A DNA stretch of 64,000 nucleotides from Paenibacillus sp. J2TS4 (GCF_018403245.1 NZ_BOSH01000005.1:343330-407329); one strand, 5' to 3'; numbered from the stretch's first letter, positions 36,916 to 45,824 are shown. Notes: generated by a model from the letters alone, not told the origin. Translations and numbers: made by a program.

Positions 36916-37707
36916 CTAGGCAGTTGCCCACTCGTTAGGCATATCAAAAAAGGAAAGATGATGTCCCGGTAACGTCACCATTTCACAACCAAGTTTCTCT
37001 GCCAAGATTGGAACTGTTCTCCCATAGTATTTCCCTTTAGCCTGTGTCATTTGGCCAGCGGCCATCACGATCTTGACGCCGTTCTGCTTAATCCTATCGG
37101 TATCAGGCTGGTAATTCACACTGGGAATCAGTTCATGTCGGATTAAGAAATACTCGTTATTCGCTTCCGTCACCCGTTTCTGAAAATCTTTCGGCACGCT
37201 TTTAAAAGCTCGGAACGGGATCGACAGAGATAAATTAAATTTGAAGCTCGCCAATGGAATGTTATATCTGAACGATGTCCGATACACACTTGCAAAAAAG
37301 CTTAGCCATTTGGGGCTGTCGGGAAGAACGCGTACAACAGGAGGTTCATGGACAACTGCCACCTTAATCGCTTGGGGATGATGTCTCGCCATTTCGAGCG
37401 CAATAATAGCTCCGCTGCTATTTCCAAATACATAAGCTGATTCATGACCAACTGCATTTAATACCGCAACAGCATCCCGTGCCTACTGGCTGACCTCGAA
37501 ATTTTGTGGATCGTTTCTAGTGCTCCGCGAATTGCCGCGGCGGTCATACGTAATGACTTGGTATTCGTCGGCAAGAATTCCGGTAACATACGTATAAAAA
37601 CCCGCATCCCCGTTCCCGCCTGGAATCATGAGAAGCGGCTCTCCTGCTCCTCGAACTTCAAAGTATATTTCATCGCCTTCGGTCCTTACACGTCCCGATC
37701 TTTCCAT
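36916..37707 (-). pseudogene. Alpha/beta hydrolase interrupted by an in-frame TAG
   Basis: The N-terminal part (LLMIPGGNGDAGFY, ITYDRRGNSRST) ends at a TAG after FEVSQ. The same frame continues ARDAVAVLNAVGHES, then the nucleophile elbow FGNSSGA and a C-terminus with the likely catalytic His (LPGHHLSFF). Restored length is about 263 residues, normal for this family. The single nonsense codon suggests recent inactivation. Confidence 0.82.
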
Positions 37708-37719
37708 TCGTTCGTCCTC

Positions 37720-38124
37720 CTATTTAGAGCGGTCCCGATTAATTAAAAGCTGATAGGATCCACGCACTAGTGCGAGAGCCCAACAAAACAATACAAGAGC
37801 CAATACGGGATGAAGTGCACCGGCAATACCATGCGCCGTATAATACTGAATATTAAAAAGGGCGAACAAACCAAGACTTCCCCAAATCATTTTCCAAGAA
37901 AGCTTCCCTAAAATGCCGAGGATAAACAAGAGGATCGAAATATATTGAAACATGTGAACAAAAGTCCTATGCCATCCCCAAGCCACCGGATTATCGAACA
38001 ATGCCATTCCAGCTAGAAATACTTGTATAATGATACAGATAACGAGAACCCATGAGAAAATGAAATATGCCCATCTGCAATTCTTCACCCGAGAAGGCTC
38101 CATTTTGTTTTCTTCAAAAGTCAT
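37720..38124 (-). CDS. DUF6220-like membrane protein
   Basis: 134 residues with four hydrophobic segments (e.g. FIFSWVLVICIIIQVFLAGM and HPVLALVLFCWALALV). The layout resembles DUF6220 family proteins of unknown function. The start follows GGAGCAGGAATA. It lies between a MarR-type regulator upstream and a broken hydrolase downstream, and the three probably formed an operon. Confidence 0.65.
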   Translation of the reverse strand: MTFEENKMEPSRVKNCRWAYFIFSWVLVICIIIQVFLAGMALFDNPVAWGWHRTFVHMFQYISILLFILGILGKLSWKMIWGSLGLFALFNIQYYTAHGIAGALHPVLALVLFCWALALVRGSYQLLINRDRSK

Positions 38125-38141
38125 TATTCCTGCTCCATTCT

Positions 38142-38582
38142 TTATATATAATTGTCCAGTCCCATTGTCTTAAGCTCCTCAGCAATCTGTCCATAGATTT
38201 TATTTAAAATCTCTATAAGACGATCCTTTTCCTCCTCGCTTAATTGACTGAAATAGGCACTGTCTCTTGCGATCCGAGTCTGATGCATTTTTTCGTGCCC
38301 CCAATAAATACCTCTTCCAATATCTGAAAGTCTGTAATAAATTTCCTTATTGTTTCCAGGCTTTTGGTACCTTTCTATGGCCCCCATCTCTAATAATCGT
38401 TTGGTGACTTTACTTATCGCACCTCTGGTTACCTGAAATGCTTTGGCCAATTTAGTTACATTGGAATCCGGCCCCTGACCCTCATCTTTGCCAGCGATGC
38501 TCTCTCCCAGTTGAGCTGAGTCTCCCGCTAAAAGTACTAAAATACATCGTGTCCTTACTTTTTTTTGAGCGAATACTGTCAC
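38142..38582 (-). CDS. MarR-family regulator with a 5' end replaced by tRNA-Ala sequence
   Basis: The frame gives 146 residues. From TKLAKAFQVTRGAISKVTKR onward it is a normal MarR winged helix (YQKPGNNKEIYYRLSDIGR). The first 40 or so residues (e.g. LLAGDSAQLGESIAG) are read from a tRNA-Ala relic at 38464-38525, so the original N-terminal dimerisation helix is gone. It may be non-functional. Confidence 0.7.
   Translation of the reverse strand: MTVFAQKKVRTRCILVLLAGDSAQLGESIAGKDEGQGPDSNVTKLAKAFQVTRGAISKVTKRLLEMGAIERYQKPGNNKEIYYRLSDIGRGIYWGHEKMHQTRIARDSAYFSQLSEEEKDRLIEILNKIYGQIAEELKTMGLDNYI
38464..38525 (-). tRNA. tRNA-Ala(GGC) relic, inside the MarR frame
   Basis: On the minus strand: a D-arm (GCTCAACTGGGAGAGAGC), an anticodon arm (CATCG, CTGGCAA loop with GGC, AGATG) and a T-arm beginning AGGGGCCGGATTCC that is then lost. 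The acceptor ends do not pair. Together with the relic at 36796 it flanks a 1.7-kb block. Confidence 0.6.
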
Positions 38583-38589
38583 ATCTCAT

Positions 38590-38637
38590 CTATTCATTAC
38601 GCACCATCAATATTAGGCATTCGACATGTATTGAGTT
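38590..38637 (-). repeat. rlmD-tail attachment scar (copy g)
   Basis: On the minus strand it reads NSIHVECLILMVRNE then stop; the core is CATGTCGAATGC. The following 25 bases are nearly identical to copy e at 21.5 kb. Confidence 0.78.
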
Positions 38638-38717
38638 GATAGGGAGTACATACTTAAAGGAATGACCTTTGCTCTAGTTCGGGCAGCTAACCTACCTTTT
38701 TATTACAACCTTACTTC

Positions 38718-38823
38718 TAGAAATTCGTTATTCAATATCGAAGAGGTTGTAACTGTAAAGGCTAATATTGACCATCTGTTCGGCCTGACAGACGCGCAGA
38801 AAAACAAGGAAATGGAGCGATAG
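38718..38823 (+). pseudogene. ICE-type protein, C-terminal fragment
   Basis: The plus frame reads VTVKANIDHLFGLTDAQKNK then EMER and a stop. I associate this sequence and the G/C-rich stem-loops after it with Tn1549-like conjugative elements of Firmicutes, but cannot name the gene. The 5' end is missing. Confidence 0.4.
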
Positions 38824-38919
38824 CGACATGACGCAACATGAGGTGCGAAGCACCGACTTGGGGCGGCTTGCCCCAACAAGCCATTTTTAGGATCTGACCG
38901 CAGGAAAATCTCTAAAAAT

Positions 38920-38943
38920 GTGCAAGTGTCAATACACTTGCAC
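38920..38943. repeat. Perfect 10-bp inverted repeat, candidate oriT element
   Basis: GTGCAAGTGT / ACACTTGCAC with a 4-base loop. It follows another hairpin (GGGGCGGCTTGCCCC at about 38861) and an ICE-type gene fragment, so it may be part of an origin of transfer. No relaxase gene is present in the window. Confidence 0.45.
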
Positions 38944-39065
38944 TGCTTGCCGTTTTGTGCAACTAAAGCTCCGAACACGAACGTTGCTCGTTATGCGCAC
39001 GATGCTCAAAGTTCCCGCCTCATTGTTCGTAGGGTGCATTTCGTGAAAAAGCAAAGCAGGCAAAA

Positions 39066-39443
39066 TTGTATTTGGCGGTATATGAGCAGGTTTTTGAAAA
39101 AACAGTTTTTGATGAGGATGCGATCACATCAATCCACAATACGGCAACGATGGTTGATGATCGCTATGTAACAACAGAAAAAGAAAAAGCTCATATTCTT
39201 AGTACAGCCTTTAAAAGCCTCTCGCCTTTAAGGCTCAAGGATTTTTCACCAAAAGCAAAAAAGAAGGTGATTATATTGGCAAGAATAGCTGAAGAGTTTG
39301 AAGCTGGAAGAAAATATTCAGAAAAAGAAGTCATAGATATTTTGAAAAATATATTTGACGATCACGCTGTCCTGCGAAGGTATTTAGTCGATTATGGTTT
39401 TATGGACAGAATCAGCAATGGCAGGGAGTATTGGGTAAAGTAA
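39066..39443 (+). CDS. DUF2087 domain-containing protein, 5' end probably lost
   Basis: 125 residues from a TTG at 39066. The C-terminal half (KAKKKVIILARIAEEFEAGR, then EVIDILKNIFDDHAVLRRYL) matches DUF2087, which often accompanies ArsR or MerR-like DNA-binding domains. The frame is open upstream only to a TAG near 39036, and no ribosome-binding site is clear, so the N-terminus may have been cut off by the adjoining ICE sequence. Confidence 0.65.
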   Translation: MYLAVYEQVFEKTVFDEDAITSIHNTATMVDDRYVTTEKEKAHILSTAFKSLSPLRLKDFSPKAKKKVIILARIAEEFEAGRKYSEKEVIDILKNIFDDHAVLRRYLVDYGFMDRISNGREYWVK

Positions 39444-39476
39444 GCTTGCAATAAAAATAGATTGGAGCGGTATATA

Positions 39477-40030
39477 GTGGACAATAAAGATATTAAGCAC
39501 TCAACAGAGAGCATCCGAAATGTTATAAGCTCTCAATTTGATATCTGCTGGCAGCTTTTAGAGATCCATCTTACTGGTCTTGAAGATGAGGAATGCCTTT
39601 GGCGTCCTTGCGTAAAAGGACTTCACATTTACAACAATGCCGGCGTATGATGTTCGGACTGGCCAGATTCAGAGTCTTATGATATTGGACCAGCCAGTAT
39701 TGCATGGCTGACTTGGCATATTACATTTTGGTGGTCTATGGTTATCGATCACTCATTTGGCAAGGGTATGTTAACGCGTGAAGATGTGCAATGGCCCGGT
39801 AGTATGGCGGATGTTCGGGAAAAAATAGCAAACTTTCGGAAGGACTGGATCGCTGGTATCGAGGCATTGTTGATGAAGAACTTGTTAGCTGTGAACGTAC
39901 TTGTTGGCCGTTTACAGACAAACCATTCTATGAGCTTGCCGCATGGCTCAATTTGGAATTAATGAAGAATGTCTCTGAAATTGGATACTGCCGGTTTCTT
40001 TATGCTTCTCAACATAGCAGCAGAAAATAG
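39477..40030 (+). pseudogene. DinB-family protein with nonsense codon and frameshift
   Basis: It begins at GTG 39477 (GGAG nine bases upstream). The frame reads ICWQLLEIHLTGLEDEECLW, meets an in-frame TGA near 39648, then continues DWPDSESYDIGPASIAWLTW. A frameshift near 39860 leads to VDEELVSCERTCWPF and a stop at 40030. Both halves match the four-helix DinB/YfiT fold. The two lesions indicate an inactive gene. Confidence 0.75.
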
Positions 40031-40110
40031 CAGGTAATTAATAATAGCGAAAAATGGTTCACCAAATATTCACCGTTGCCAACGAAATATCTACGAGGTA
40101 AACATAAAAC

Positions 40111-40290
40111 ATGGAGCGATCTGAATGGATTTTATGTCCTCTTTGTAAAAGCAAAACTCGTACAAAGATACGGAACGATACAATACCTGAAAACTTCCCG
40201 TTGTTCCGTCCGAAATGTAAACAGGAAATCTTAATAAATGTACGAGAATTAAATACTTCAGTTATCAAAGAGCCAGACGCTAAGACGTAG
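40111..40290 (+). CDS. Cysteine-rich KTR family protein
   Basis: 59 residues. It begins MERSEWILCPLCKSKTRTKI and ends VRELNTSVIKEPDAKT, characteristic of the small Cys-rich KTR proteins carried by Firmicute conjugative transposons. The second zinc-binding pair is altered: RPKC instead of the usual CPKC. The start follows CGAGGTAAACATAAAAC. A stem-loop follows directly. Its presence marks ICE-derived DNA. Confidence 0.82.
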   Translation: MERSEWILCPLCKSKTRTKIRNDTIPENFPLFRPKCKQEILINVRELNTSVIKEPDAKT

Positions 40291-40327
40291 AGCCGATAAT
40301 TTGTGAGAACATTCACGGTTATCGGCT
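40291..40327 (+). terminator. Stem-loop after the KTR gene
   Basis: A 9-bp stem (AGCCGATAA / TTATCGGCT) begins at the base after the KTR stop. It has no strong T-run, so termination would be weak. Confidence 0.5.
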
Positions 40328-40419
40328 GTGACAGCTGGATGTAGCAAAAGTTTTTCTCTTATATAACTTCAAAAAATCAAGTAAATATTTGGACGATCAG
40401 TGCGCCCATTTTTTATTCG

Positions 40420-40456
40420 ACACCTTTCGGGGATTTTCCCTAGAAGGTGTTTTTTT
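40420..40456 (+). terminator. Rho-independent terminator
   Basis: A stem of ACACCTTTC / GAAGGTGT type followed by seven T residues on the plus strand, closing the ICE-derived segment. Confidence 0.7.
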
Positions 40457-40483
40457 ACCTTTTTTGACTATATACGAGCTTTG

Positions 40484-40931
40484 TCAACATGTTCTATCGA
40501 ACAAGCCTAACTGCCGCTTCGGGCCAAGTTGGCCCGATGTGCAGCCTTTAAAGCCAATTTTTAATTTGTTGTCGTTAAGGCCAATCATACGGGACAGCTC
40601 GATCAGCGAGGGGGGATTCGCCATTCGTTCCAACATAATATCGCGCGCCCGCTGTATTTTTTGCCTTTCAATGCTGGATAATTCCGGAAGCTTCGACTCG
40701 GTAAGAAATGATTGAAAGGCCGACAAACAGGAGCTCCAGCACATTGCACTCCAGCTCCAGGTTTTTGATGCCGCATGTTTGCACGGACTGAGTCAACCGT
40801 TTAATAATTACGGCAGACGCAAGATCGATGGACTCATGAAAAAGGTGAAATGGCTTTCGCCCGAGAAGGCTGGAAAAATGAAGATGCCTGGCACCCGAGA
40901 TATCCTCCATGTAATGATGGAAGTCTACCAT
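40484..40931 (-). pseudogene. AraC-family regulator remnant
   Basis: One frame gives a middle part (IDLASAVIIKRLTQSVQ, NLELECNVLELL), another gives SSIERQKIQRARDIMLERM and PPSLIELSRMIGLNDNKLK, so a frameshift lies near 40730. The protein stops in the first helix-turn-helix and both ends are missing. It resembles the partial AraC gene at the left edge of the window. Confidence 0.72.
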
Positions 40932-41221
40932 TTTGTTTCTACTCCGTTTCGCAAAAAATTGTTAATTACAATTATAGCGTGGCCTACTCTAATAGCTATC
41001 ATAACTCATTCCTTCCGCTTTACGCTGTACAGCCGTCCCGATATACTTTATTTTTAAGCCCTCCGCTCTCACTAACTTCTAAGTGGCCCTGTCATACCGT
41101 AACATTCAGTATATCGGTTATTAGAAATGGGATTTTATTTCCTTTATCCCAAACCATTTTGAAGGTCCGTTTGTTTCATGAATATACATTAATTGTCCCC
41201 ATATGTCTATTGATACAACAA

Positions 41222-41302
41222 AAGCCCGTACCGTGTGAGGTCGGGCTTCAACTTGCAGGTAAATATGGCTCTTATCACTGTGTTTCTCTCTGCACTCCCG
41301 TA
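41222..41302 (-). repeat. Degenerate rlmD-tail scar with terminator (copy c)
   Basis: On the minus strand a weak tail (RECREKHSDKS, no HV) is followed by GAGCCATATTTACCTGC and a hairpin (AAGCCCG / CGGGCTT, 41222-41250). The flank matches those of copies a and b, which is the main reason for including it. Confidence 0.45.
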
Positions 41303-41307
41303 AGAAA

Positions 41308-41332
41308 GAGAACGCCACAAAAGGCGTTCTCT
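41308..41332. terminator. Terminator-like stem-loop
   Basis: An 8-bp stem (AGAACGCC / GGCGTTCT), also found with the same flank at about 55126-55149, downstream of the small repeated ORF. Confidence 0.55.
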
Positions 41333-41369
41333 TAATCATTCATGCCATACTCGCTTACTCACTTTAATG

Positions 41370-41437
41370 AGTTCAACATATCTACACACCCGACATCCAA
41401 ATCCAAGTCCAAAACGATGGAAACCTTAATTTTGTTT
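41370..41437 (-). repeat. 3' part of the small repeated ORF (copy k)
   Basis: On the minus strand it reads KIKVSIVLDLDLDVGCVDML, matching the ends of the ORFs at 36553 and 57540. It directly follows the stop of the spike-like gene, so the copy is truncated at its 5' side. Confidence 0.6.
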
Positions 41438-43516
41438 CTAACGGGCCGCCTTAAGTTTCTTTAATTCACGTCTCATCAATGCCATTTCCATGAATTGACA
41501 TTCATCGGCGCGGATAGACCACAAATCTCCTTCCTTAGCACTTATTTGAGTCTTCCCGGTTGACTTCCCCTCTTGATCTAATACGTCTACGCGTTCTTCC
41601 TTCCATTTATCATAACAAAGTAAACCTATCTCAAAGGCGTTTAATCCCCGCTTTTGAAATACCTCATGTACACGTTGGGCAATGATTCCGACATGCCAAC
41701 GGGCCTTTTCACCTTTCTCTTCTACCGCGTCATTAAATTTGAATCGACAATAGTCAACTTCTTCCCAGGCATCGAGCCATTCATCAGGAATGGCACTTAT
41801 TTGTTGTTTATGGCGTTCATCGGAGGTATTTATCGTACCATTTTGTGCATATAAGGAATCCCAACGTCTTGAAGGCGCACCTAGGGACTGTGAAGCGTCC
41901 TTATCCGGACGTAAATTTGCTCTAACATTCATGATATCGTTACCCATATCACCGTAAATAAATGGGGACGATCTTCTATCGTTACCATAATCCACCCATA
42001 ATACTCGATCTTGTTGCGTGGTTGGTTCTGCATTGTTACCGATTATAATGGAATTATTCCCTGTATAATTTTGCGCTGCTTCAGTCCCTACAACGACATT
42101 TCGCGAACCAGCTTGTCCATTTAATAGTGTTCTTGCCCCTATTGCCACATTTGCCATTCCGTTTGTTTTATTTTGTCCTGCAAATGTTCCGATGATTGTA
42201 TTTAATGTGTTTGAAGGGGATTTATCACCTTTAGCATCCCGTAAAGCACGATACCCAATAATGACATTTCTATCGGCAAAGACGTCCGAATACGCTGCAT
42301 CATAACCTATGACTGTATTTCTATTACCTGTTTGGTTAAATCTTAAAGCGTACATACCTATACCTATGTTATCGTAACCCGCTAAACTGTTGGAAAGTGC
42401 ATAGGCACCTAAAGCAACACTTCTTTCAGTTGTGTATGATCGGGAAAGTGCTTGGTAGCCAAAAGCGGTGTTAAACCTTCCCTTCACAAGTTGTAAAAGT
42501 GCATTTCTTCCCACTCCTACATTCCCCATAACCTCTTCAGCACTTGACGCCTTAGGGAATAAACCGCCTGGTTTAATTAAATCAGCAACTTCAGGATTCA
42601 TTTCTAAAAGAAAATAACTGGTAGAACCGGGGACGCTCCACGGGTCCCTTACATCGTGTTCATCAAGCCATAATTCGTGTCTGGCGATAATGGGATCCTG
42701 CGTCCCGGCCCATTTCATCGCGTTCGAACCTACGGCGACTGACCGGCTAAAAAAGTCCCCTTTAGATAATGAATCCGAACCAAGCGATACATTGGAATAT
42801 TGCGTTTTATTTTCAGATTGCGAGCGGAATCCAACTGCCGTATTTTGTTTCCCAGTTGTTAATGTTTTAAGGGATTCCTCACCTACTGCGGTGTTGGTGT
42901 ATGCTTCCGCCTGGGACTTTGTTCCAGAACTTTTCCCATAAAATTCGTTTAATACAGGCTGAGGAATTGCGCCTAATTCGACCTCCCATTGATATGTCTT
43001 TTCACTGTCAGGCATAGTGTTGTAAAACGTTTCAGGCGTACGGAATATAACGACAGCGCCTTTGCCAAAATAATTGCCGGAAAGATGCTGCTCGTAAGCA
43101 TTATAAGTTCCAGGCGGTACATATATGAACTTCCCTTTTGCTTTTGTTTCAGCAGCAATAAAGGCCTCTGTATCGTCAGCAACTCCGTCACCCTTGGCAC
43201 CAAAATCCTTAACGCTGACAAACTCACGTAGTTTGTCAGCAACGGTACGTTTAATTTGATCTTCGGAATAACTATAAGAAATTCTATCAGCGTCGTCAGT
43301 GATTGGGTCTTTCCTTTCCTTCTCTGCTGCAAAAGCTTGGTTGCTGAGAGTAGAAAACAGTCCCCCTGATACGACAGCAGCACCTGCTAGACCCATTGTC
43401 GCCATAAGTTGTCTGCGACTGATTTTTCCGCCTTCCTCTTGCTTGAGATTCGCCTCTTTATCTACCTCATTTTTTTGCCGGAATTCCTTATTTTTAGACG
43501 TTTGATTATCCACCAC
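41438..43516 (-). CDS. Tat-exported phage tail-spike-like protein with S74 chaperone domain
   Basis: 692 residues. The N-terminus has a twin-arginine signal (SRRQLMATMGLAGAAVVSGG, residues about 33-52). Next is a pectate-lyase-3-like segment (VKDFGAKGDGVADDTEAF, about 101-118), then a head made of repeats such as NTAVG and NVAIG with alternating hydrophobic residues, and a C-terminal peptidase S74 intramolecular chaperone starting at TSDERHKQQI. This is the plan of a trimeric phage tail spike, but with a Tat signal and no tail genes near. The GTG start follows AGGAGGCATGA. A dedicated tatA lies just upstream. Confidence 0.88.
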   Translation of the reverse strand: MVDNQTSKNKEFRQKNEVDKEANLKQEEGGKISRRQLMATMGLAGAAVVSGGLFSTLSNQAFAAEKERKDPITDDADRISYSYSEDQIKRTVADKLREFVSVKDFGAKGDGVADDTEAFIAAETKAKGKFIYVPPGTYNAYEQHLSGNYFGKGAVVIFRTPETFYNTMPDSEKTYQWEVELGAIPQPVLNEFYGKSSGTKSQAEAYTNTAVGEESLKTLTTGKQNTAVGFRSQSENKTQYSNVSLGSDSLSKGDFFSRSVAVGSNAMKWAGTQDPIIARHELWLDEHDVRDPWSVPGSTSYFLLEMNPEVADLIKPGGLFPKASSAEEVMGNVGVGRNALLQLVKGRFNTAFGYQALSRSYTTERSVALGAYALSNSLAGYDNIGIGMYALRFNQTGNRNTVIGYDAAYSDVFADRNVIIGYRALRDAKGDKSPSNTLNTIIGTFAGQNKTNGMANVAIGARTLLNGQAGSRNVVVGTEAAQNYTGNNSIIIGNNAEPTTQQDRVLWVDYGNDRRSSPFIYGDMGNDIMNVRANLRPDKDASQSLGAPSRRWDSLYAQNGTINTSDERHKQQISAIPDEWLDAWEEVDYCRFKFNDAVEEKGEKARWHVGIIAQRVHEVFQKRGLNAFEIGLLCYDKWKEERVDVLDQEGKSTGKTQISAKEGDLWSIRADECQFMEMALMRRELKKLKAAR

Positions 43517-43824
43517 TCATGCCTCCTATTCTTCAGTCTGTCCCTATTAGAGTTTTTGAACGTAATTGCTCTCAATACTCATTTTGAACATACCGTTTTG
43601 CGATAGTAGTAATAAATAAGATAACCTGAGTATTTTTTTTATCGCCGCGGATCAAACATTATTTATATTATCCTGTATGTTTCCATCAAATAATCTTTGT
43701 GTGACTATGGCAGTAAAGCAAAAAGCTATTGGGAGTACGATAAAATACCAAAAACAGTCAAATGTTCGATCAAGCCCATTTTTTTTCTTCAAACATCTGC
43801 GTTTACCTGCAAGTCATTTTCCCA

Positions 43825-44049
43825 TCAACTAGCTGTCCTTTTCGATGCTGAATCCGCTTGCATAACATTGGAAACCAGAGTTTCTTCGTCTTCCTGTACA
43901 TCAGCATACAAAATGCCCCTCGTTCCGTTTTTGAATTCCCTCAGTGTGCTCCCAATAGCACGTCCGAGCTCGGGAAGCTTACTCGGGCCAAATAGTAACA
44001 ACATAACCAATAAAATTAAGATCAAACCACTCGCTCCAATCCCTGCCAT
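43825..44049 (-). CDS. tatA: Twin-arginine translocase subunit TatA
   Basis: 74 residues from the ATG at 44049 (AGGGGG six bases upstream). It has one membrane helix (LILILLVMLLLF) followed by the FGPSKLPELGRAIGSTLREF motif, diagnostic of TatA/E. There is no tatC here. Its position between a PP2C-like gene and the Tat substrate suggests it serves that substrate, using a TatC encoded elsewhere. Confidence 0.93.
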   Translation of the reverse strand: MAGIGASGLILILLVMLLLFGPSKLPELGRAIGSTLREFKNGTRGILYADVQEDEETLVSNVMQADSASKRTAS

Positions 44050-44096
44050 ATTCATCCCCCTAAAAATATTAATGATGGAAACCAAACTTACACCTC

Positions 44097-44927
44097 TTAA
44101 TCTAGCTTTACCTTTACGTATGTCCGATCATCAAATGAAACGTTCCCCTCGATTAACCCTTTACCAAGCTTATACTCCCTAAAGCAAAGGGGATCGTTCT
44201 TCAGAATGTATTCTAGTTCCTTCTCCGTCTCTTCCAATGTTGGTTTTAGCCCAGGGTAACCATCAGAAGCAAGAACGAGATATTTGGCAACCGGATCAAC
44301 ATAAAGCGTCTCAATACTATCAAGATTAAATTCAAATCCTGTAAGGGCAATATAGCTGTACTGGGTTTCGACTTCAGTATTCTGCAAGTAATATTGCATT
44401 CGTTTGAATGACCTAACAGCTTCGTGGCCAGTATCTTTTTTCATGAGTTCCTCAATTGTTTTCCCTCTTTGAAGCTCGACTTCCAAAACGAAGGACCTTA
44501 TATTAGCAATGATGTCGTCAACTATTTTTGCATTTGTATACCATTTATCGTCGATCATACACTGGCAGTCACCTATCATCCAAATTGTATGTCTAGACTT
44601 GCTGTATAAAACCATTGAAGCCGTCGGACAAGAGAAAGGGTTTTCCAAAATTGAGTCGTAAATACCGTGTGCCTTATAATAATGGATTAGGTTGTCATTA
44701 ATGCTCTTGACGATCTCACTAATATCTGCATCAGGTGGAAGTGTTGGAATCGTTTTCGCAATTACTCCCGAGGCGATCTGACCCGGTGTCAAGCCATTAT
44801 ATATTCTTCCTGAAACATTAGTAGCACCATCTATAACACAAGCGTAATGTCCTGTGACACAGTACCGATCCTCACATGTATCACGGTTACCTGTTTTAGA
44901 AACCGTTTTTTCTTCGATAATTTTCAT
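44097..44927 (-). CDS. PP2C-like serine/threonine phosphatase family protein
   Basis: 276 residues. Metal-binding motifs of PP2C are recognisable: NRDTCEDRYCV, the aspartate of CVIDGATNVSG, WMIGDCQCMI, LVLASDGYPGL and FDDRTYVKVKL. It is small and divergent but most key aspartates are present, so phosphatase activity is plausible. It is the first gene of a minus-strand group with tatA and the spike-like gene. Its target is unknown. Confidence 0.72.
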   Translation of the reverse strand: MKIIEEKTVSKTGNRDTCEDRYCVTGHYACVIDGATNVSGRIYNGLTPGQIASGVIAKTIPTLPPDADISEIVKSINDNLIHYYKAHGIYDSILENPFSCPTASMVLYSKSRHTIWMIGDCQCMIDDKWYTNAKIVDDIIANIRSFVLEVELQRGKTIEELMKKDTGHEAVRSFKRMQYYLQNTEVETQYSYIALTGFEFNLDSIETLYVDPVAKYLVLASDGYPGLKPTLEETEKELEYILKNDPLCFREYKLGKGLIEGNVSFDDRTYVKVKLD

Positions 44928-45011
44928 AAATAGTTCCTTTCCTTTTATCTCTAGTCTTGTGCTGTAACCATAAACATATTTAAGTCTACTCGATGAAAAA
45001 AATTAATATAA

Positions 45012-45824
45012 TTACACCTCGTATACCATACCGTCGAAAGCCACTATTATACCGTGTGGGGAAAATCGTTCTTCTAATTCATGATGAAGCAAGCCACCAT
45101 TATGGGAAAAATGTGTTGCGATGACTTTCCCATTCTTACGTAACATTCCCTTTTGTTGAAATTCTTCTTTCATTTCAATCACAGCTTCAATATTTTGATG
45201 ATTCTGCCTCCCTGGTAAGGGGCCGTTGGTACAGTCTAAAATCGCCAAGTCAAAAGAGCGCCCTTCAAGCCAGTTCCACGTTTCAGAAGGAAACCATCCA
45301 GAATCGTGACCGTAAAGGATGGATTTACCGTTTTTTTCAATAAAATAAAGAAGACATGTTTCATGCTTGCCATGGTCGGCTAAAAGTGGGGTGACACACG
45401 TATTCTGATCAACTTGAACATTTTGAAAAGGTAGAACGTGATGAAGTTCAAACCGTTCATGCTTTGCATCAATTACTGATTTACAGCTCTGCATGACGAG
45501 ATCATGCCCATAAATATGCAATGGAAAATCAATCCCGTGAGCACTAGTTGGCATCCGCTTTTCCAGATCCGTTTGTTGCAGGTGATCCCAATGCGAGTGA
45601 GTAATGAACAAATGCTCCACCGATGCTAGATCAATATTGTCACGCAGCACATGATGATACGTGTCTGGTGGAAAGTCAATTTTCATAGTGTCATCAATAA
45701 TGACTGATGACCGCGTGCGTATGTTCTTACCGCCTAGTTGCCTCGCTTTATGACAGTACTCACATCGGCAAAAGAGCGCAGGCCAACCTTCGGCAGCAGC
45801 CGTTCCTAAAAAGTGAATTTTCAT
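45012..45824 (-). CDS. MBL-fold metal-dependent hydrolase (PhnP-like)
   Basis: 270 residues. The metallo-beta-lactamase motif is FITHSHWDHL; a second metal ligand set is in PLLADHGKHE, GHDSG and ATHFSHNGG. A Cys cluster (FCRCEYCHKA) after the N-terminal GTAAAEG matches PhnP-like phosphodiesterases. The start follows GAGGGATTTGTG. It is downstream of the second sugar ABC importer and may process the imported compound. Confidence 0.85.
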   Translation of the reverse strand: MKIHFLGTAAAEGWPALFCRCEYCHKARQLGGKNIRTRSSVIIDDTMKIDFPPDTYHHVLRDNIDLASVEHLFITHSHWDHLQQTDLEKRMPTSAHGIDFPLHIYGHDLVMQSCKSVIDAKHERFELHHVLPFQNVQVDQNTCVTPLLADHGKHETCLLYFIEKNGKSILYGHDSGWFPSETWNWLEGRSFDLAILDCTNGPLPGRQNHQNIEAVIEMKEEFQQKGMLRKNGKVIATHFSHNGGLLHHELEERFSPHGIIVAFDGMVYEV

